NCBI GenBank assembly: GCA_922989275.2
Contig: OV277861.1
Span: 13,230,540-13,294,539, forward strand
Direction: 5' to 3'
DNA from: Gari tellinella
Lineage: Eukaryota > Mollusca > Bivalvia > Cardiida > Psammobiidae
DNA length: 64,000 nt
The notes under the pieces are model-generated. The model made no database searches. It was not told the DNA's origin and saw only the letters and a program-made list of their open reading frames with translations. The position numbers and the translations under genes were made by a program. Within the stretch, counting starts at the first letter, position 1. Each line of letters opens with the position of its first letter. Positions 21,345 through 34,600 of this stretch are shown piece after piece.

Positions 21345-21725
21345 CTTAAATAATTTTTGCTATCATATAAAATATGGCCTTTAGTGGAAGAGCAAATAGA
21401 TATATAATATCGCTACAGTGAAAAGTTAACAAAACAATCTTCTTGTCAGAAACAAGTGATCCATTGGCGAACCTTTTGCCAGATTTCTTAAAACAAAACA
21501 AAATTCCTATCTTAAAACATATGTCCGCCAGTGAATGGTACACGTTTACCTATGGTGGCTATATACCTTAACATGCACATATTATTTTTTCCAAATAATG
21601 CTTTTGCCAACAGCTAGCGATTCTAAAGTTTTCATACTATGCTTACTAACCCTCTTTTCTGAAACAACTTCTCGATTTTAATGTCACCATGGCCGTAATC
21701 ATGGGCTACAAGGTGGGCGATTCGA
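21345..21725 (-). mobile_element. Tandem-repeat element fragment
   Basis: Bases around 21478-21570 share AGATTTCTTAAAA and CCGCCAGTGAATGG with the array unit at 38330-39290. The end (CATGGCCGTAATCATGGG) matches that element's right part near 39320-39340. Confidence 0.6.
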
Positions 21726-21737
21726 GGCCATGATCAT

Positions 21738-21978
21738 TGACCCCTTCACTGCCTTACCCCGAGTACACTAGTAATTTGAAAACAGTTTAGATCCTGATCT
21801 GACGCCGCGAAACGCGACGTCTGATCAGGATACAAACTGTTTTACACTAATTTCAATACAAACTGTTTAACACTCATTTCAATATTTTAAAAGTCAAAAT
21901 AACTAGATATTTAATTTTAGAAATAAAAGCAGACGACAATTGTTTAAAATTGATGACGTCATAGCAGTGAAAGGGATA
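21738..21978. mobile_element. MITE family N
   Basis: Ends CCCCTTCACTGCC and GCAGTGAAAGGG; central hairpin GATCTGACGCCGCGAAACGC within AAACAGTTTAGATCC. Core shared with families C and D. Confidence 0.7.
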
Positions 21979-22503
21979 AATAAAAACCATGAAATAAAAA
22001 ACGTCATTTCTATCGGTTTCATATATATAGCTTTAGTCGACTTATCAATTACATTGTAGTTTGGATAAAAAAAATGATGCAGGCGATTAATTTAAGCAGA
22101 CAATATTTTGTCTGCAAAAGAGTGGGAAGATAATATTAAAGGTAATCACTTCAGTGGGCACTGGGTCACCATGACGTCATCAATTTTAAACAACTACCGT
22201 CTGATTTCACTTCTCAAATTTAAATTTTAGAATGCAATATAAAAGATAATAATATTGCAAATAGGACAGTACAATAGTAGATATTTTAATACATAGAAAT
22301 TATCTTTTCTAATATTTCGACCTCTATGGGACTTAGTCAAAGCACCAGAGACCTTCCTACCTTGTCGTGGTCCTGGGGCTTAATTGTCATAGGGAATGTT
22401 TCTGTTTAATCATTAGACCGAGACCCTCTGCCAAGAACTAAAAGGAAGGCAGGTCGTTGGTTTTGATCCCATGCGCTGCTTTGCAACGAATGAGATAAAC
22501 CGA

Positions 22504-22782
22504 TTTGATTTGATTTGTTTTGATTTTACGTCGCTTTCAACATTATTTCAGTCATATCACGACGTCCATCTAATTATAGGTGGAGGAAGACCCAGAAGTC
22601 CTTTATGCACTGTTTCAGGCACAAATCGGCAACTGGATAGAACCACAGACCTTCCGCAAGCCAGCTGGAAGGCTTCCCCACATGAAAAATCCGAACGACC
22701 CTACTGGGATTCGAACTCACAGCGGTGAGGAGTTTAGTGATGTAAGTCACTGTGACTATACCACTAGGCCACGGAGGACCCC
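22504..22782 (-). mobile_element. SINE with 12-bp target duplication (minus)
   Basis: GAGATAAACCGA flanks both ends (22492-22503 and 22783-22794). In the minus sense it has a tRNA-like head (GGCCTAGTGGTATAGTCAC and GAGTTCGAATCCCAGTAG), a body with CTTCCAGCTGGCTTGCGGAAGG-type sequence, and an AAATCAAATC tail. Homologous to 60499-60778. Confidence 0.88.
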
Positions 22783-22862
22783 GAGATAAACCGAAAACAT
22801 CTCCCTGAAATCACCATCTCATCTCCTCATCTCTCATCATTCATCGGCGCTATATGACCTAT

Positions 22863-23068
22863 TTTGACCCTCAATGACGCCATAAAGCGCGTTTGCAGAC
22901 AGTTTGGGTCCTGATCAGAAGCCGCGTAACGCGGTCTCTGATCACGACCCAAATTTTTTGACACTCTTATCGATATTTTTTAAGTCACAAACCTTAAATC
23001 TAACTTCGAGACGTGTCTTGAAGACAACAATACTGAAACAGACGACAATAAAGCGGTGAAGGGGTGAA
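22863..23068. mobile_element. MITE family N, diverged
   Basis: GCAGACAGTTTGGGTCC with the hairpin GATCAGAAGCCGCGTAACGC and the right end GCGGTGAAGGGGTG. Confidence 0.65.
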
Positions 23069-23239
23069 AATATCCCGATTTATTTGATCATGAAAGGCTT
23101 AAGAAAATCCACTGCTAGGATGGCAACATGAATGGGTGTTCGCTCAACTTCGTTGCGTTCAAACAAGGCATTTTTACTTGTGATTTGCTAAAACACATAG
23201 ATCGTTTTACAACCCATCATGACTTAGTCGGTGCCTATT

Positions 23240-23300
23240 TGCCTTTGTTCTGTCTGTCTATTTGTCTGTTTGTTTGTTTGTTCGTCTGACTGTCTGCGTG
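23240..23300. repeat. CTGT/TTGT-rich simple repeat
   Basis: Runs of TCTGTCTGTC and TTTGTTTGTT. Further GT-rich simple sequence lies at about 23775-23865. Confidence 0.7.
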
Positions 23301-23939
23301 TCTGTCCACAACGATAACATTGGCCATGACTTTGGAAGATCTACGTGCATATGGTTGACGTCATATTTGGCATTTGTACTCAATTCAAGAAGCTCTTGAG
23401 TTCACTACAACTTTGGTCATGTCCGGCTAACATCAAAGCCATGTAGATCTCGATCAAATAGGCGTAAGTTAGCCTTAGCTAACTTCATGCGATAGAAGTA
23501 TAGTCTCTAGAAGCTCTTGAACTCAATACAAGTTTGGTAATGCCAGGCAAAGGTCAAGGTCATATAGGTCATGGCCACGCAAGGGACATAGAGTGTTTCA
23601 AAACACATCTTATTTCATTTCCATTTACAAGTGTCTATGTACATGTCATGATGATAATCTTGCATATTTGTGATCCTGTTCAATTTTGTTTCTTTCTTTC
23701 TTTTACAGCCTTTTTACTAGACGTGTTTATATTTTACTTGTGTTTGTCGGAAAACAGCTGTAACAGCTATGCTGTGTTGTTGTTGTTGTTTTGTTTGTGG
23801 GGTTGGGGGGTTCTTTATTTTTTTGGTGGGTTTGTTTGTTTGTTGTTTGTTTGTTGTTGTTGGCTCGGTTTTTATGAAGCATCGCACTATATATGATATC
23901 ACATTTGAAAATATTGTATAAAGTCACAAAAGATAAAGA

Positions 23940-24113
23940 TCTGGGGCTCGTTTTACTAAACTACTTACGCAAAATATTTGCGTAAGTCAAAATTTTAATT
24001 TTCATGATCTGGCTTTTTGCTGTTTGCAAACGTTTATGATCGAAAAATAAGAGTAAAACGATTTTGACTTACGCAAAAATTTTGCGTAAGTAGTTTTGTA
24101 AAATGGGGGCCTG
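23940..24113. mobile_element. MITE with about 50-bp inverted ends
   Basis: Left end GGGGCTCGTTTTACTAAACT and right end GTTTTGTAAAATGGGGGCC, each enclosing the smaller palindrome ACTTACGCAAAATATTTGCG. Flanking duplication not determined. Confidence 0.7.
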
Positions 24114-24446
24114 GCTGTTTCTAAAGTATGTCCGCAATCAATTTCGGTGTATGGCTATGTCGATGATCACATAGCAAATAAACGGTTCAGACCCACATCG
24201 ATGGAGCAGGAGGAGTAAGCAACTCATGAACTAGAAACTGGTGCAGTTGTGATTGATAACTGGATGAAACGCAACAAATTAAAAATGAACACGCAAAAAA
24301 CAGAGTTTATATCATTTGGTAGCAGACAGCAACTTGATACATGCTCGGGGAAAATATAGATATTTCTGGTGATAAAATCCAATTTGTTAATTATATTAGG
24401 TACTTAGGTGCATTTTTATATCAAAACCTTAATTTCAAATACCATA

Positions 24447-24696
24447 TTAACCCTTTGAACCCTAGTCCCGCATATAGGCGTCTTTTCAAAAAGTGTACAT
24501 GTGAATAGTACACTTGCCCTGTGCAAACAGTGAAGGCCCAGATCAGAGGGCTCCGAAAGGAGCCCTCTGATCAGGGTCTTCACTGTTTGTCATAATGTCA
24601 AACATTGACAAAAACAACCCTTAAAAGTCATAAATGGACTAGACTAAGATGGAAACTGGAATTGTCCATTTGAAGTTTCAGGGAGGAAAGAGTTAA
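24447..24696 (+). mobile_element. MITE family B in LINE remnant
   Basis: TTAA at both ends, CCCTTTGAACCCTAGTCCC and GGGAGGAAAGAG termini, and a perfect GATCAGAGGGCTCC hairpin. Confidence 0.88.
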
Positions 24697-24717
24697 AAGG
24701 AAGCGTCAAACAACTAT

Positions 24718-24960
24718 GTTTAACCCTTGCACTCTAATTGACGCTTGAAAGCGCGTTTGCAAATAGTTTGGACGCGGTGTCTGATCAGGATCCAAACTGC
24801 TTGACACTCGTATTGTTATGTTTTAAGTCATACTACATTGAATCTGAATTTGAAACGATCTTGCAAACATTATAATTGAAGTAGACGACAATGAAACGGT
24901 GAAGGGGTAAAAAAAAATCACGGATATTTGGCAGTGAAAGGGTTAACTGGTTAACTACCT
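24718..24960. mobile_element. MITE family N relative
   Basis: TTAACCCTTGCACTCTAATT at the left and GGCAGTGAAAGGGTTAA at the right; one hairpin arm is partly deleted. Confidence 0.65.
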
Positions 24961-25826
24961 TAGAACAAAAAATATTAGAAAATATATTTCAAAGGATGAT
25001 ACTGAGAGTCTTGTTCTATCACTAGTCATTTCACATTTGGATTATTGTAATGCAATCTTTTACGGAATCTCTCAGTGTGATCGGCAAAAAATGAAAAGAA
25101 TATAAAACATGTGCTTCAAGCTTGTTTTGAAATTATCAAGTGCGATAGTTTAAGGCAAGCTTTGTACCAACTGCACTAGCTTCCCATTAAGGCCATAATT
25201 GAATTTAAGTTGTTAACGGTGGTGTTCAACTGTTCAGTTGGAGCATGTAACAATGTGTAGTTTCAGATCTTCAAAGCTACAATGCTCAATTTAATAGACG
25301 TAAAATGTTTGCTGACATAGTTTTAAAACTGTCAGACAAAAGCTATTGGGCACTTTACCATCACCTGTGCGAAATTCTGATTCAGTTGTTTTTTTCTTTT
25401 TCAAAAACAAATCTCAAAACACTATTTGTCAGAAATGTTGACTAGTGGTTTAAGTAAATGTGTGAACAAGAATACTTTTCAGTATTCTTTATAAGTTTAT
25501 ATATGTAAACATATTTCTGCTATGTGTACTTTGGTTGTATTGATTAATTGTTCGTTTGTATTTATAGTATTCTTCAGAAATGAACTGACTTTTTTCGGAG
25601 TTTAAGCGAAATAAACGACAGATCTAAAATGATCGGCAAATTTCATGAAACACGCCGAAATATTCAGTTCATGTCTTACATTTACAATATATTTGCTGTA
25701 ATGTCTAATATAAAATGAACATTTTATTAGTATGCATGTATGTTTAATCCGTATTATAGGTGGTTAACACGAATAATGTGTACCCTGAAAGGAACAGCTA
25801 TAACCGCATTACTGAAGCAACGCAAC

Positions 25827-25873
25827 ATAATGATTCGCGGAGATCAGATTCATAAGTCTCTGCGAATCATAAT
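25827..25873. repeat. Hairpin ATGATTCGC…GCGAATCAT
   Basis: Palindrome with arms ATGATTCGCGGAGA and TCTCTGCGAATCAT, one unpaired base apart. Element ends not found. Confidence 0.6.
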
Positions 25874-26224
25874 CACAAGTCCCGCCCTCTCTAACAATGG
25901 GGTCTATACGAATTAAACGTGTGTAAAATAGGCGTTTAATCAAATTAACCCGTTTCAGTTTCAGAGATAGAATCATGTACGTGTATGTGTAATTGTGTAT
26001 AAGAAAATTAAATACAATGGAGAAATCTCAGGCAAGATGACGTCTATGGTACAAGCATAAAGTTTACATAGACGTCTAATAAGACACCGGTCATTATGAT
26101 ATTACAATTATGTAGATATATAGCATACCCTAGATGGTGTGAGGCAGAAAGGATGCATGGATGGGTGGATGGATAGATGTAGTTATTTGTCTTTTCTCAC
26201 TTTGTAAGTACACTTCTATAACTT

Positions 26225-26615
26225 ACGCTCGTAAACTAAAGAAACTGCAGCGTAACGACGAAGCAATGCTCAGATGGACCTGCCTGTTTGGTGAAGCATG
26301 AGCAAAGCATCCCCTTTGAATCCATCCACGCTGAAGTCAATTTGGAAAGCCTCGCGGTCATCATGCAGAAGAGCAGACTGTGTTGGCTGGGGTACGTTGA
26401 GCGTAGCACAGGCTGCCTGCTAAAGTTCGTCAGTTGAACGTACCAGCAGAGTGGACCACTGGCAGACCCAAACTGTCATGGGACGACGTTGTTATACGTG
26501 ACAGAAAAAACCTGGGTATGGATCCCGTCAACCCTCATCACAGACAAGAATGGAGAGGAAGACTCAGATCTAGACTGGACAGTCAGGCCCCACCCTCAGC
26601 AGATGATTAATTGTG
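26225..26615 (+). pseudogene. LINE C-terminal fragment
   Basis: Broken frames translate to RTxxLxxGRP-type LINE C-terminal sequence: TTGRPKLSWDDVVIRDRKNL and HHRQEWRGRLRSRLD. Different from the two neighbouring reverse transcriptase remnants. Confidence 0.6.
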
Positions 26616-26721
26616 GCTGATCAACAAATACACCGGATAGTGAGTGAGTGTGAATGTAAAGCGCTTTTGAACGCACAACTCTTCTCCTGTGTGAAAAGAG
26701 CGCCACATAAATCTGGTATAA

Positions 26722-26770
26722 TAATAATAATAATAATAACAATAATAATACATGTAATAATGATAATAGT
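26722..26770. repeat. TAA microsatellite
   Basis: Run of ATA/ATAA trinucleotide repeats with a few interruptions. Confidence 0.8.
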
Positions 26771-26829
26771 AATTTCTTTCATAACCTTGTACAATCAAAC
26801 GACTCCAACATACAAACAGACGTCATCAT

Positions 26830-27950
26830 CATGAACTTTGTCAAAGCTTTCGATAAAGTATCACATAAACACCTTATCTACAAACTACAGCACTATGGAC
26901 CATGGAATACATGGAAATACTCTTAAATGGATTACTGACTTTCTGACTGACCGGACCCAGACTGTTGTCTTGGAAGGAGAAAACTCTGATAAAATACCCG
27001 TAACATCTGGGGTACCCCAAGGCACAGTCTTGGGTCCGATACTCTTTCTTATTTATATAAACGACCTTCCCAACTATCTAAAACACAATACCCTTAGACT
27101 TTTTGCAGACGACGGGATCATATACAAAGAAATCAGAACACCTAACGATTGTCAACAACTACAGACAGAACTTGATGCTCGGCACGATGGGAACAAGACC
27201 GGCTCATGCACTTTCACTCAGACAAATGCACTGTACTTTCTGTCACGCAAAAACGCAAATCACACAAATTTACTTATACTCTCCATTCACAAGCTCTTGA
27301 AAAAGTTGATCATGCTAAATATTAAATTTAGGCCTCACCTTACAAAACAATCTTAAATGGGACAAACATATAAACAACATTACAAATAAAGCTAACCAAA
27401 CTCTTGGATTTCTAAAACGAAACTTGAAAATAAATTCGGTGAAATCAAATGATCATGCTTATAAAGCTCTCATAAGACCAAAATTGGAATACTCTGCATC
27501 TGTCTCCAGGGACCCACATACAAACTCTAACAAAAACCAATTTGAAAAAGTGCAAAGGCGTGCAGCCAGGTTTGTTTCCAACCGTTAACACGACACTAGC
27601 TCAGTATCACATATGTTTCACAGTCTCAACTGGCCCACTTTAGAATTAAGGAGAACTAGATGTAGATTAGTAATGTTTTATAAAAAGTATCCATAATGTA
27701 GACTTAGCTATCTGCCCACCATATCAACTTCTCCAGGCATCAGATATCATAACCAGACAATGCAACACATACTCTTTCAAACATATCGCAACATCAAAAG
27801 ACACCTACAAATATCCATTCTATCCAAGAACAGTAGCCAAGTGGAACCCTTTGCCTGTCTCTATACAATCAGCAGTCACAGTAGACACATTCAGGACTCT
27901 TGTTCAGGACTGTGACTGTCCTAACACCAATTTTCAGTAGCTAAATCTAT
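26830..27950 (+). pseudogene. Jockey/CR1-like reverse transcriptase fragment
   Basis: Begins in FVKAFDKVSHKHLIYKLQHYG. It continues through the palm motifs TSGVPQGTVLGPILFLIYINDLP and LFADDGIIY (about 27096-27122), then in shifted frames FLKRNLKINS, KALIRPKLEYSASV, FEKVQRRAARFVSNR and YPFYPRTVAKWNPLP. There are several frameshifts and stops; it is 5'-truncated and not functional. Confidence 0.8.
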
Positions 27951-28534
27951 AAGCTTGTATATAGTAACCCTTTAGCATCCATGCTGTTCTTTTAAAAATG
28001 TTTTCTATTAGTTTTGGCTCCAACACATAATTCTCAAAGTTGAGAGAGTGTTGTATACAGGAAGAAGACATGGAGAAGAAGATAATAATGTAAAAATGAA
28101 ACTAAATATTAGAAAAAATTACACGAAGTCCTGTTTACTTTGAAAATATATGTAAGAGCATATAGGTTGCACATTTAAGAAACAAAGTAAAATAAGACAC
28201 AATGAAACTTAATTTTAAAATCAGTTTAGGCCAAATACTTGTAGCAACTACGGTCCGAATATATAGTGGGGCGACGTGTCCCGGAAACGAATTTGTTAAG
28301 TTGGGATATAACAAAAAAACAGATATTAAGTTAACGAAATATTTACTACTTTAAGTAATTGTTAAAAATCACTTTCGGGGCAGTAATACGAAAAAAATCT
28401 TATGAAATCATTTATATATTTTTTAAAATATATATTTATTATAAAATCGTGTTGGTTTTGATATTATGAATTATTAATTTTAATGCGATTCTTATTTTAG
28501 ATTTAACCAGAACGTAGCTTCTCGACGGTGAAAC

Positions 28535-28671
28535 ATGTCGTCAAATTGGACAGGTCACACTCATTCTGCTGAGCCTGTTCTGCTCATAGAACCAGGAACA
28601 GACAATAAAGCTCCTGATGGCGGACCCGAGTTGTCGAAATCGCATCCTATATTCGAGAGCATCAAATCAGG
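28535..28671 (+). CDS. Palmitoyltransferase exon 1
   Basis: The ATG at 28535 is preceded in frame by TGA (28529-28531), which supports this start. It encodes 45 residues and two bases of Gly46. The Ser/Glu/Pro-rich start ([17 protein letters not shown]) has no domain. The donor TCAGG/GTAGGT joins in phase to exon 2. An acceptor-like TTATTTTAG ends at 28500, so the 5' untranslated part may begin there. Confidence 0.8.
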
Positions 28672-31600
28672 GTAGGTCAACAAACGAAGCCGTTACCAGC
28701 CAACGTCTCTGTTTACACACGAGAAATGCTTATCATGTTTCAACACGAGAAACCAACGCTCCAGACAAATCCAACATTTTCTCACTTATTTCAGCACCAA
28801 ATGCAATGGTGTAACTACTCGTTAGAATCATCTCGAAGAGACGATTTTAATGAGTAGTGATACAGTACCGTTGGATTTAATGCAGAAATAAAGATTTTAT
28901 TTTTTGAAATACTCCCCATACCTAGAAATAAATAGAAATCGAAACACCTAGATCTCTGGTCTGGCAATGCTTATGTGTTTTAACATGTGTAGTATCTCTG
29001 TTTAAGATCTTCTATGACATAGTGCGTTGACCATAGGGACCGTTGATCATAGCTCGGTGATATAGCGTCCGCTTGAAGTGTGGGAGGTTGCGGGTTCAAT
29101 CCTCGGCCGGGTCAAACCAAAGACTTAAAAATTGGTAGTAATGGCTTCCCTCCTTAGTGCTCAGGATCTCGGGTTAGCATTACGAATGGTTCGTCGGCGT
29201 CCGGATAAAGTGACCGGCCTGGTAGTCCCAATGGTGCACCTAAAAAGTGCCCCGTCTCATAATCATCAGTTAGGCCTTCATAGAAAGTCGTTGCATATGC
29301 TAATATCAACATTTCCCATCATTTTTTGTGATATTTAACAGTTTTCAGTTTCTGGCATATGCAACGTCTTTCACTTTTTCAATGAAAACTCGGCGCATCG
29401 TTCCCACGGAAAACTACGGAGGAACGGTTCAATAGACATATAGAGCAAATTAGGCGTGTTTGGGCTCGTAATTCACTTCAGTCCTGTAGAATGACTGTTT
29501 TTCAAACATATTTTGCCATAAAATAGTTTATGGTACTCACATTTTGTGTTTATTTATCTGATTTGAATCACTCCTTCACATATCATCAGCAACCCATGTC
29601 TATTGTTAGGGAATTCCCTTCATTTGCATATGAGGTAAACCGGAAGTTGGTTCACAAACTAATTATTTAAACGAAATCCACCATTACAATTACCCCTCCA
29701 TTCTTAAGCTATTTCGTTCAAATGAATTTGTATATTGTCATAGCCGGGGGAAGCCATATGACGTCATCACAAGCATGGCAGACTTTTTGATGACTGTTGG
29801 ACTGGGAATATTACTGTAAGTGTTATTGACCTATAGATAGGTGAGTGACATGGTAGAAAATGCGTTAGGGAATTAGCCAATAACTTTTAGACGTTGAAGC
29901 TTACAAAAAAGGAATGATGAAAAAGAGCAAGCGAAACGTCTAAATAATTTGGACTAAATCATCAGTAGGGTTTCATAATCGGCTGATTTTCATAATCGAT
30001 CATCGGATATAATCGGACAGACCACTTCGATCAATCATCGATTATACAATCGAAATGAGAAATTTAAATTTTGAGTATAAATTTAGTGACTAAAATCTTA
30101 AAGTTGACAATGAAAAAAATCAGATTATATTTTTTTGATTTTAATTACACATCTGAAGATTTCTACATACATTATTAATGTAATCAAGTGTTTTTATACA
30201 TTTTATATTAGAAAAAAATAGTTATTTTACTTAGAATAAAATAAAAAACATTATTTTGATTAATCAATTATTTGATTTTATAATCGATTATCTATCGAAT
30301 GATTACTTTCGATCAATCATCGGAAATAATCGATCATCGTTTAACCACTAATCGTCAGTATTGATGGCGTAGAAGTAATAAATAGAATATAGATTCATCG
30401 TCCTTCTGGCGTTTATAAACGGAAGGCTGACGAGACATTTAAGGAAGAACAGCCGAAAACAGGCTGAAAGCTTGCCCAAACCAAGTTACGAAACTCACAA
30501 AGTAATTAGGTTTTTATTGCTTTGTTCGAAAATGGGACGAACTACGGCATCGCTAAAATCTGTCCTAAAATGGTAGAAAGAAATACATATCTTTCTCGAA
30601 CTTAATATTATTACGATAGTGAAAGCGTTTATGAAATACAGTGTACTGTCTGCCAACTGTCTTCAAGTTCACCAAAGATAAAAAAATCATCCATAAACAT
30701 CAAACTCTGAAAACATAACACGGCCCTTTCGCCCCCTTGACAAAACAACCTAGTTACAAATTTTCAGCTATAGTCTGTGTTTAATTAATCTGCGAACCTT
30801 GCTGTTTTGAATGAAAATTGACTATATGGGATGGACTGCAAATAAAGACTTATTTAGAGTAACTGTATTTATGTAGTATATACACAAAAAGACACACACT
30901 AGTTATTATTTTTGAAACTTTATTTACATGAGTAATCTAGCACAAAACGAGATACAGAATGAAAGTTCAACAAAGTAATGTTTATCTTATAATGATCAAA
31001 ATGATGTGAAACTTCAATTTGTAGATAATCGTGACGTATTGAAAAAGCCAGTTGGAACCTGGTTTTGAAAGTAGAAAATATGGGCACTTGCAAAAAAATG
31101 CCAGTTGGGAAAAATCTAAAGTGCACTGCAAGCCCTGCTAACTGCACCCCACTGTGAGCAAATTTTCGCGTAATCACAGGCCAGGTTTATGACCCTGCTT
31201 TCCTTATAGAATACTTTAATGTTTTTACGCTTACTATGTACAGAATTAAAATAGTAATTTGACCTTTCCTCCACTTAAACACTAAAGGTTAACCACTATT
31301 AGGCACGGTAGAGCCACACACAAAAAAACCCCAAAAGACCACCTGCATAGCTCAGTGCTTGCATATTAATGGACTTTCAAAGAGACAATTCTAATGAGTA
31401 TTGACACCATATGATTTGGTGTTGAAATAAGTGAGAAAATATTGGATATGTTCAGTATACCCCCCACTTACAGTGGTAAATACTCTATTCCTACCCATTT
31501 ACGCGCTAATCTTTGAGTAAGAAACGCATAGTGAACGGTTAACGCCTAACGAGTTTTACGCGTTAATAAACGATAATACCAATGCAGTCTGGGCTAAGGG

Positions 31601-34600
31601 GTCCGTCGGCTAAGTGATGACCCTTTCATCCGACCTCTTTTAAACGCATAAAGAAAAGCGCAAAGAAACGTATAGGAAATGCGTTTAACAAAACGGATAA
31701 TAAACGCTTAAGAAACGCGTAAATTGGGTAGGAATAGCGTATTTATCACTGTATTTAGAGTCCTGAATTACAGTATTGTAGTTTGTAACTTTGTAGAACT
31801 TTACCTTGATTTGGTTATTTTACAGAATGCTCATTCCTGTTCAGACAGTGGTGGAGAAGATGGGCCTGGACGTGCTCTCCATGAGGGATGAGAAAGGCCA
31901 CACCCCCGCCCACTGGGCGTGTCTCGGAGGACACACAACCATACTGAGATATCTCCTCGAACACAAGGCACCAATAAATGAATCTAGTAACAATGACTTG
32001 GGGGCACGCCCAGTGCACTGGGCTTGTGTAAATGGGCATATAGCAGTAGTGGATATACTGGTGCAGGCGGGTGTAGGACTAGATTGTACTGACAATAAGG
32101 GTTGCACTCCTTTAATAGTGGCAGCACAGTATGGACAAACTATGTTAGCAGGGTATTTAATGGGGAAAGGAGCACGGCTACAAATGGTGGACAAAGACGG
32201 TGATAACGCTCTTCACTGGGCTGCATTTAAAGGTTTGTTCTCATTCTAGTTATATCAACCCATTACTCCCATAAATACAGCTTTTTAAGCCTTTAATTTA
32301 TTCCTCCACTGAAGAAAATACTTCCAATCTAAACAGTCATGAATGTGTATCATAAGAAATATTTTCTTTATTCTTGCAGATGGTAGCTTAAAGCAGCCTT
32401 AAGGCACATTCTGCTTTACTTTCAACCTGCTTTAAGTGGTCACCTGTTTTCAAAACTGGAAACAGGCTATATGAGCTAAAGGGTTAAGTAGTAATCTGCC
32501 TTTAAAGATAACCAAGTCTTTTTATTAAATATCTACTTTTCCAATGATTTACTCTATGATTTACTCTGTTGCAGGCAAGTCTGAATTAATGAGATTACTG
32601 ATCTATTCTGGGTTCAACCCTCGCCAAAAGGACAACTACGGACAGACCCCGCTACATCTGGCCTGTATAAACGGAGATTTGACAAGTGTTAAAGAACTAT
32701 GTGAACAGGTATGACCTATATACAGTGTAACCTCTAGAACTGAACTATCCCAAACAAAATCCTAATGAAAATTGAACAAATTTCTTGTACAAACACATGC
32801 TACTTGCTTAACCCTCTCCCCCATAAATACCCCTCTTAACGTCTTTAATTTAATCATCTACTGAAGAAAATAGTTCCAATTTATACAGTCATGATTTATT
32901 AATTATCGACCATATGAAATATTTTCTATATATAAACACACATTCATACCTTACCTCACTCGTTAGATATAGTAAGTCTTTATATGGTATCAATGAGGCC
33001 GGGAAAGGTATTAATGTCGTAATGTGTGAAATACATTGTGATGTTTGTCTATTGATTTAAAGAAATGGAGAGGTGACTGGATTAAATAAATCGACAAGCC
33101 GAATATGGATTTTGCACAAATTTGATACATTTGAATTTCTTTCTTTTAACACATCTTTTATGGATATTAAACTTGTTTCCAGGATGGTGTAGACGTAGCT
33201 CTAGCAGATAAGAACGGGAAGACACCAATGATGTTGGCCACAGGCCGAAAACACCAGGAGGTGATAGACTATCTGAAGGCCGAAATAAAAAATAAAAATA
33301 GCCTGCTGCCAAAAATAGATTTCTGGTTAGTATGTTGGAAATTTGATTCTCTGTCTATAAAGTGTGCACATGTATTGTAATAAAACCATATATGATTTAT
33401 TAGGAAATCTTGCTCTGTCATCGTATTCCTTAATTCTTTGCATGGTGACAGTGAATTTTAACATTTTTAATAACTTTGGCAACGGGTTAAGACAGGTGAC
33501 TGCTTAAACCTTTGAACCCTAGCCCCGCATATAGGCGTCCTTTTCAAACAGTATACATGTGAAAAGACCACTTGTCCTATGCAAACAGTGAATACCCAGA
33601 TCAGAGGGCTCCTTACGGAGCCCTCTGATCTGGGTCTTCACTGTTTGTCATAATCATTAATGCAAAACGTTGACAAAAACAATCCTTAAAAGTCAGAAAT
33701 GGACTAGACTAAATGGAAACTGGGATTATCCATTTTAAGTTTCAGGGATAAAAGAGTTTAAGCTGCCATCTATTTTCAACATTATAGTTGAATACATGTA
33801 CTTATTTTGGGCACTTGTGTGGAAGAGTAGGTAGGAGCACTAAAAGGTCGCTTCTCAGTTCTGTGGAGCAAAGGGTTAAACAATATTTCATTAATTAATA
33901 CACTACCCCATAAAATACACCTTTTTACGCCTTTAATTAATTCCTCTTCTGAAGAAAATAATTCCAATTTATACTGTCACAAATAAAAATCATAAGAAAT
34001 ATATTCTATATTCTAGCAGATAATAGCTTAAAGCAGGCTGAAAGTAAAGCAGATTGTGCCTCAGGTACATTCTGCTTTACTTTCAACCTGCTTTAAGTGG
34101 TCAGATATCTTCAAAACTAGAAACAGGCTATGGGGTAATGGGTTAAAGAAATGTGGATATCCCTAAAGATAAGTTGCTGCTTGATGCAGGGTGGAAATAA
34201 TGCAGAACCCTTGTGTTTAAAAGTTTCTTGCATTCTTTTTACCCAACATCATAGCAAAGGCCTTTGTTCAAGACTGCCAAAATGTTTCCTATTGAATGAT
34301 ACCCCTTTAATACACCTTTGTATGCCTTAACTTGTTCCTTCACTGAAGAAAATAGTTAACTCTTTTTACATTCATGAATATGTTGTACTATAAGAAATAT
34401 TTTCTATATACTAGTAGATGGTAGGTTAAAGCAGGCTGAAAGTAAAGCAGAATGTGCCTTAAGGCACATTTTGCTTTACTTTCAACCTGCTTTATGTAGT
34501 CACCTATCTTCAGAACTAGAAACAGGCTATGGGTTAATGTAAGTTTGACTTAAGCATGCTATTAGTGTTAAATAGCTTACTATAATATTGCATATAATCT

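Larger units (their letters stand above)
24205..25470 (+). pseudogene. Decayed LINE reverse transcriptase, split by two MITEs
   Basis: Translated pieces such as NWMKRNKLKMNTQKTEFISFG, IQFVNYIRYLGAFL and SLVLSLVISHLDYCNAIFYG, in order, match the C-terminal half of a jockey/CR1-like reverse transcriptase. A family B MITE (24447-24696) and a family N relative (24718-24915) interrupt it, and there are several stops. Not functional. Confidence 0.75.

Noticed and set aside
28617..28814. 65-residue plus-strand open frame
   Set aside because: It is the exon 1 region read in another frame and running into a MITE; the real frame begins at 28535 and splices at 28671.
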